Source of the DNA: an uncultured Bacteroidales bacterium
GTDB lineage: Bacteria > Bacteroidota > Bacteroidia > Bacteroidales > Muribaculaceae
Direction: 5' to 3'
DNA length: 64,000 nt
Assembly (NCBI GenBank): GCA_902762385.1
Contig: CACWNQ010000003.1
Coordinates: 186,001 to 250,000, forward strand
In this document: positions 59,079-64,000 of the stretch, in pieces
How the letters are laid out: each line of letters starts with the position of its first letter
Position numbering within the stretch: the first letter of the stretch is position 1
Position numbers and translations under genes: made by a program
The notes under the pieces: model-generated
What the model was told of the DNA's origin: nothing
Seen by the model: only the letters and a program-made list of their open reading frames with translations
Databases searched by the model: none

Positions 59079-61082
59079 ATGAAAAAATTCTTGCTTTCAA
59101 TAGCTTTAATGGTAAGTGCCACAATGTGTTGGGCCGTCTCACAGGAAGTAGAGTGTACCCCAGGCAACCTTGCCAACCTTGTTACTAACTACAACGTTAC
59201 TTCATTAACCATCACTGGTCAAATGGATGCACGCGACTTCAAGTTTATTTCCGATAATCTTGATGCACTCACAAGCATCGACCTTTCGGGTGTTAGCATA
59301 GTACCCTACAGCAACACCAGTAACCCACTGTTCAACAACGAGGTCAGCTATGCCGAGAACTGCATACCACCCATGGCCTTTTTTGGCAAGAAGGTTTCTC
59401 AAGTCACACTACCTGCTGGCACTCGTGCCATAGGTAAAGCAGCATTTGCCGGTTGCAAGCAACTTGTAAGCATCGATCTGCCCGAGGGCATCGACTCGAT
59501 TGCTTCATTCGCCTTCTCAAGTTCGGCCGTAGGCCGTATCACTATCCCAACCACCCTCAAGTCGTTGGGAATGGGTGCTTTCGCGCATTGCCAAGCCCTG
59601 CTGAGTGCAAATGTCATGCCTTCTACCCCTATGGCACTACCCAAAGACGCATTTCTCGACTGTATGTTCCTAAATGTGCTATCACTAGGTCCCAATGTGA
59701 TTGCCATTGGCGATGGGGCTCTTTCGGGCACCCCTCAACTTAAGACCATCACTTTCACAGGGCAAAACAACATCGCCAGCATTGGCCGAGCAGCTTTCGT
59801 TGGCTCAGGAATAACCAATTTCAACTTTGCACAGTCAAGCGGATTGAGCGAAATTAAAGATTGGGCTTTTGCTCAGTCAAAACAAGTGAGTGCAACAATT
59901 CCTGCCAGTGTCAACAACCTTGGTAAGGGCGCTTTCTATTATGCCAGCGAGCTCACCTCTTTCATTCCTAACCAGAACTGCGACACTATTGCCGACATGC
60001 TTCTTGCTGGAACTGCAATAACTAACGACAACGCTGCTGGCACAAAAACTCGTTACATTGGTAATTATGCTTTCTACAACACTCCAATAACCGAGCTCAC
60101 TTTGCCTGCAACGCTTGAGTATATGGGCACACAAGCCATGGCTGGAACCACTGAGCTGCAGGAGCTCACAAGCAAAGCACGTCAAGTTCCCGAGTTGGGC
60201 GAAGATGTGTGGTTGGGAGTAAACCAAGCCTCAATTCCACTTAAAGTGCCTCGTCCAAGTTATGATGCCTACACTGCTGCTGCACAGTGGCAAGATTTCT
60301 TGGTAACTGCTACTGGTTCAATCGAAGGTGATGTAAATCAAGACGGCACCGTAACATCGGCCGACATCACGGCCCTTTACAACTACTTGCTCAATAACGA
60401 CATGACATTCTATGAAACCAGTGATGTGAATGGTGATGGCGCTGTTAACTCAGCCGATATCACGCTTGTCTACAACATCATAATGGGTTCAAAGAATATT
60501 TCTGGACGCAACAAGTCGGTACGTAACGACAACGACAAGATGAATGCCGATGGCTTTACCATTGAAGCTGGCAGCACTCACACCATGGACGTTGAACTCA
60601 TCAATACTGCAGGCTTCTCAGCTATGCAACTCGACCTCACAATGCCACAAGGACTTAGCATCACAAGTGTTACTACCACAAGCCGTGCAAGTGAAATGGC
60701 AATGGGCTACAACGAAATCGAACCCGGCAAGTGGAGAATTCTGATTTCAAGCGCTACAGCCATGCAGGGCAATGAAGGCACGTTGTTCAACATCACTGTC
60801 CAGGCCGATGACTACTTCAGCGGCAACAATGCCATTAACATCGACAACATCATCGCCGTCGAACCTAACGAACTCGTACACTTCATCAACGACTTAACTG
60901 TTGAAGTTGGCACAACAACAGGTGTCAAGGACATCAATGTCGACTCTTTTGCCAACGGACCAGTTGATGTGTACAATATGAACGGACAACTGTTGCGTCA
61001 CAATGTTGAGCGCAGCGAAGCCACTCAAGGTCTGCCTCAGGGCATCTATATCGTGGGTGGCAAGAAGGTGATTGTGAGATAA
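59079..61082 (+). CDS. surface LRR protein with internal dockerin, cohesin-like domain and T9SS-type tail
   Basis: A 667-aa exported protein with a signal peptide (1-19, CWA|V). BspA-type LRR_5 repeats cover about 35-405 (AFAGCKQLVSIDLPEG and similar). A dockerin (about 414-472; GDVNQDGTVTSADITALY, DVNGDGAVNSADIT) is internal rather than terminal. Next is a beta-sandwich with a cohesin-like pattern (about 487-615; IEAGSTHTMDVELINTAGFS, LTMPQGLSITSV, EGTLFNITVQADD). A short T9SS type A-like tail closes the protein (about 625-667; VDVYNMNGQLLR, GIYIVGGKKVIVR). The combination fits an adaptor on the cell surface that could both dock and receive dockerins. It is first in an operon with its paralogue, 13 bp apart. 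No clear -33/-7 pair was found upstream. Confidence 0.82.
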   Translation: MKKFLLSIALMVSATMCWAVSQEVECTPGNLANLVTNYNVTSLTITGQMDARDFKFISDNLDALTSIDLSGVSIVPYSNTSNPLFNNEVSYAENCIPPMAFFGKKVSQVTLPAGTRAIGKAAFAGCKQLVSIDLPEGIDSIASFAFSSSAVGRITIPTTLKSLGMGAFAHCQALLSANVMPSTPMALPKDAFLDCMFLNVLSLGPNVIAIGDGALSGTPQLKTITFTGQNNIASIGRAAFVGSGITNFNFAQSSGLSEIKDWAFAQSKQVSATIPASVNNLGKGAFYYASELTSFIPNQNCDTIADMLLAGTAITNDNAAGTKTRYIGNYAFYNTPITELTLPATLEYMGTQAMAGTTELQELTSKARQVPELGEDVWLGVNQASIPLKVPRPSYDAYTAAAQWQDFLVTATGSIEGDVNQDGTVTSADITALYNYLLNNDMTFYETSDVNGDGAVNSADITLVYNIIMGSKNISGRNKSVRNDNDKMNADGFTIEAGSTHTMDVELINTAGFSAMQLDLTMPQGLSITSVTTTSRASEMAMGYNEIEPGKWRILISSATAMQGNEGTLFNITVQADDYFSGNNAINIDNIIAVEPNELVHFINDLTVEVGTTTGVKDINVDSFANGPVDVYNMNGQLLRHNVERSEATQGLPQGIYIVGGKKVIVR

Positions 61083-61095
61083 TCACTTTACTAGG

Positions 61096-63108
61096 ATGAA
61101 CCGTAGAATAACATCAATAATTCTCCTTTTCATCACCGCATTACAACTACATGCTGTGACAGTCACCACCTATGCCGGACACCTGGCATCGGTGGTGTCT
61201 GATAGTAGCATCACTCAACTTACTATCAAAGGCACTATCGATGCCCGCGATTTCAAGTTCATAACCGACGCTCTCGAGAACCTCAAAACACTTGATCTCT
61301 CTGAGGCCTATATCGTTGCCTACAACAGCACTCTTGACGACCAACTTATTGCTGGCGTGTATAGTTATCCTGCCAAGACCCTGCCCTACTGCGCTCTCAC
61401 AGGAATGGTTTCACTCACATCTCTCACATTGCCGAGCAATCTCATCGCAATCGACTATGGTGCATTGGCGGGATGCTCAAAACTTGCCTCAATCGAGCTG
61501 CCACCACTCAAATCCATAGGCGACGATGCCTTCAACTCATGCTCCTCACTAAAGACCATATCAATCCACAAATATCTCACTTACCTGGGCAATAGCGCCT
61601 TTGCTCACTGCACGGCTCTTACTGAAGTAAGACTCAACCCCAATGAACCGTTGGTTATTGGCGACAATGCTTTCGCCGACTGCACTAGCCTCACCAAGGT
61701 GGTACTTGGACCCAATGTTACAAAGATTGGTGATGGTGCGTTCAATGGATGCACAGCACTCAAGCAGTTTTACTTCAGTGATGAATCTAAGCTAGAGGAC
61801 ATTGGCGACAAAGCTTTCTACAACTCGAATATCGAACAAATCGACTTCGGCCGCACACCGTTGCTCAAGCATCTGGGAGCATGGGCGCTGGCAAGAACAA
61901 AACTCACCAAACTCAACATCCCTGCTCACATCAAGAGCCTTGATGAGGGTACACTTTTCTATAACAACTCTCTCACCTCACTTGAGTTGCCAAAAACTCT
62001 CTCCTATCTGCCCGACTATATGTTAGCAGGATGTGAACGCCTCAATGGCACGCCATTCATGACTCAAAACATGGGCAACATTGGCGACTACTCACTCTAC
62101 AACCAGTCGCAGCACACATCAATCAGCATTCCTTACAAGGTGCACTATCTTGGCTCTCACGCCATGGCGGGAATGACTGGTCTTACCGAAATCACAAGTG
62201 AGCCCATCAAGGTGCCTGAGCTAGGCGACGATGTGTGGCAAGGCATCAACCAGAGTCAAGTTAAGCTGAACGTAAGCAGCGAGAGCATCGACGATTATCG
62301 TGCTGCCGAACAGTGGCAGAACTTCCTCATTGCTGTAGCCCAACTGCGTGGCGACGTCAACAGCGACGGATTTGTCAATACCCTAGACGCCACTGCCGAG
62401 CGCCTATACATTGTCAACGGCAACAGTCAGGGCATTAACACATCTCTTACCGACGTGAATGGCGACGAGCGCATTAATGTGGGTGACATCGTATCAATCT
62501 ATAACATCATTAACGGCAACGTACCTGTCAATAAGCCACATCGCGGCTACTTCGACGACACCATCGAGGGCAACGGCAAGAAGAATTCGCTTAAGTCGGT
62601 TGACCTCGGCATCATGCTCGACAACCCCAACAGAAACTACACCGCATTCCAGTTCAGCATCACTACACCAAGCTACATCACCATCGACGATATCACTCTT
62701 TCTGACCGATGCCTAGGACACGAAATCTACTTCAATCAGTATGAACCCGACAAATACACAATCATGGGATTCTCTCCTGCTGGCGATGATATTGAAGGAC
62801 AAAGCGGTGACATATTCACGCTCCACATAAGCAGCACCAAAGCAATAGCTATCAACGAGACCATAAATCTTGACGAAATCCTGTTTGCCGACAATCTTGA
62901 GAATGTGTACAAACGCAACGGCATAGTAATCAACATTCTAGGCATTTCGGCTATCGACAACATCACGGTCGATGACAGCGACCATCCAGTCGACGTCTAC
63001 AACACCCAAGGCCAGCTGATGCGACGCAACGTTGCACCTTCAACCGCCACTCAAGGACTACCCGCTGGAATCTACATCGTGGGCGGCAAGAAAGTGATTG
63101 TGCGATAA
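61096..63108 (+). CDS. surface LRR protein with internal dockerin, cohesin-like domain and T9SS-type tail (paralogue)
   Basis: A 670-aa paralogue of the preceding protein with the same order of parts. A signal peptide (about 1-20, LHA|V) is followed by LRR_5 repeats (about 30-408) and a degenerate dockerin (about 416-475; GDVNSDGFVNTLDAT, then DVNGDERINVGDIV). A cohesin-like domain (about 492-620; VDLGIMLDNPNRNYTAFQFS, GQSGDIFTLHISS) and a T9SS-type tail (about 628-670) follow. The last residues, GIYIVGGKKVIVR, are identical in the two proteins although the middles have diverged strongly. It probably has the same role with a different ligand specificity. Confidence 0.82.
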   Translation: MNRRITSIILLFITALQLHAVTVTTYAGHLASVVSDSSITQLTIKGTIDARDFKFITDALENLKTLDLSEAYIVAYNSTLDDQLIAGVYSYPAKTLPYCALTGMVSLTSLTLPSNLIAIDYGALAGCSKLASIELPPLKSIGDDAFNSCSSLKTISIHKYLTYLGNSAFAHCTALTEVRLNPNEPLVIGDNAFADCTSLTKVVLGPNVTKIGDGAFNGCTALKQFYFSDESKLEDIGDKAFYNSNIEQIDFGRTPLLKHLGAWALARTKLTKLNIPAHIKSLDEGTLFYNNSLTSLELPKTLSYLPDYMLAGCERLNGTPFMTQNMGNIGDYSLYNQSQHTSISIPYKVHYLGSHAMAGMTGLTEITSEPIKVPELGDDVWQGINQSQVKLNVSSESIDDYRAAEQWQNFLIAVAQLRGDVNSDGFVNTLDATAERLYIVNGNSQGINTSLTDVNGDERINVGDIVSIYNIINGNVPVNKPHRGYFDDTIEGNGKKNSLKSVDLGIMLDNPNRNYTAFQFSITTPSYITIDDITLSDRCLGHEIYFNQYEPDKYTIMGFSPAGDDIEGQSGDIFTLHISSTKAIAINETINLDEILFADNLENVYKRNGIVINILGISAIDNITVDDSDHPVDVYNTQGQLMRRNVAPSTATQGLPAGIYIVGGKKVIVR

Positions 63109-63274
63109 TTATTTCCGCTTCAGTGCCATTATAAAGGGTTGTTCCCTCACCGGTAGCCAAGGAAAACACCATAACACTTTTCACAAACCATCAATTCTAT
63201 CCTTTTTCAATTAAAAACCGAAAACTCCTAATAATGTAATTCTCTTAATATTTTCCTAATTAAAGTTTTATTAT

Positions 63275-63282
63275 TACTTTTG
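63275..63282 (+). promoter_or_regulatory. -7 box of trmB
   Basis: TACTTTTG fits TAnnTTTG; no clear -33 TTG. It is followed by a dyad TAGAAATA/TATTTCTA (63293-63320) that ends 9 bp before the ATG. Confidence 0.45.
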
Positions 63283-63329
63283 CAAGGTATTATAGAAATA
63301 TACTTTATAGAGTATTTCTAGTTTTAATA

Positions 63330-64000
63330 ATGGGAAAGAACAAACTCAAGAAATTTGCCGATATGGAGACGTTCTCATGCGTCTTCCAGTATCCTTTTGC
63401 CAAGCTTCAAGAGGGCCCGTTTCCATTAAAGGGCAAGTGGAACGAGCAATATTTCCACAACTCTAACCCCATCGTTCTTGAGCTGGGCTGTGGCAAGGGT
63501 GAATATGCCGTGGGGCTTGGCAAGAAGTTCCCCGGCAAGAACTACATAGGCGTCGACATCAAGGGAGCTCGCATGTGGACAGGAGCAAAACGGGTGGAGC
63601 AAGAAGGTATGAACAACGTAGCATTCTTGCGCACTAGTATTGAACTCATCGACCACTTCTTTGAGCCAGGCGAGGTTGCCGAAATTTGGATAACCTTCCC
63701 TGATCCTCAAATGAAGAATGCCAACAAGCGACTAACAGGCACGCGCTTCCTGAATAATTACCGCAAGATTCTGGTGCCCAATGGACTTGTCCACCTCAAA
63801 ACAGACAGCCCATTCCTCTACACCTACACCCACGAGCTCACTAACCTCAACAATCTCGAAACTGTTGTGGATACAGCCGACCTATATGCTAGTGGTCTTG
63901 CCGACGACATCCTCGAGATAAAAACTCACTACGAAATGCAATGGCTGCAACGTGGCCTCACAATCAAGTACATCAGCTTCCACCTGCCTCAAGAGGGAGA
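63330..64000 (+). CDS. trmB: tRNA (guanine-N7-)-methyltransferase TrmB (3' end outside the window)
   Basis: The first 223 codons of TrmB, which methylates G46 of tRNA with S-adenosylmethionine. The start is [15 protein letters not shown]. The SAM-binding motif [11 protein letters not shown] (about 48-58), YIGVDIKG (about 72-79) and the family motif ITFPDPQ (about 120-126) are present. The gene runs off the end of the window. It starts 222 bp after the LRR operon and has its own -7 box. Confidence 0.93.
   Translation, partial: MGKNKLKKFADMETFSCVFQYPFAKLQEGPFPLKGKWNEQYFHNSNPIVLELGCGKGEYAVGLGKKFPGKNYIGVDIKGARMWTGAKRVEQEGMNNVAFLRTSIELIDHFFEPGEVAEIWITFPDPQMKNANKRLTGTRFLNNYRKILVPNGLVHLKTDSPFLYTYTHELTNLNNLETVVDTADLYASGLADDILEIKTHYEMQWLQRGLTIKYISFHLPQEG

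Overview
The window reads as part of a Bacteroidales chromosome, probably from a gut or rumen bacterium of the Muribaculaceae/Prevotellaceae type. The evidence is consistent. Most promoters that I could find have the Bacteroidetes form TTG-N19/20-TAnnTTTG, and purine-rich Shine-Dalgarno sites are absent. The housekeeping genes gldE, porU, rex, rplU-rpmA and trmB are all Bacteroidetes-like, and many secreted proteins end in dockerin repeats. No tRNA, rRNA, CRISPR array, transposase or phage gene was seen. The family placement is an inference.

Region 1 (about 67-39,401) is an array of secreted multidomain proteins. Thirteen of them end in a terminal type I dockerin of about 57 residues (two Ca-binding loops of the GDVNGDG type). 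Most lie on the + strand, each with its own promoter and terminator. The catalytic heads are a phosphodiester glycosidase (67), two S8 subtilases (2629, 26329), four C10 streptopain-like cysteine peptidases (9712, 13113, 23315, 32092) and one M6 metallopeptidase (35673). Two proteins carry only the accessory modules (6372, 8332). Three are leucine-rich-repeat proteins (16521, 18601, 20749 on the minus strand). Between head and dockerin the same modules recur in the same order: ASH-like Ig pairs, an unrecognised module of about 190 residues, and an fn3 domain with another domain inserted in one of its loops. A C45-type Ntn hydrolase (30347-31714, minus) interrupts the array.

Region 2 (39,475-49,738) is more ordinary: a DUF3667 membrane protein, a secreted C69 dipeptidase and gldE on the minus strand, then divergently porU, the type IX secretion (T9SS) sortase. 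It is followed by rex, an FAH-fold protein that appears to have lost its metal ligands, and a SUMF1-domain protein. Region 3 (49,797-56,823) holds two further full-length PorU-like C25 proteins, so three C25 genes lie within 13 kb.

Region 4 (57,007-64,000) has rplU-rpmA with a structured leader, a small basic protein, a metallophosphoesterase, and a two-gene operon (59079, 61096). Each protein of that operon has LRRs, an internal dockerin, a cohesin-like domain and a short T9SS-type C-terminal tail. A partial trmB closes the window.

Working model (inference): the dockerin-tagged peptidases form a surface or extracellular proteolytic assembly. The LRR-dockerin-cohesin proteins, exported and anchored by the T9SS, would act as adaptors or scaffolds, and the PorU paralogues may be additional sortases. 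This would be a protease counterpart of a cellulosome in a T9SS organism. No binding is shown by the sequence alone.
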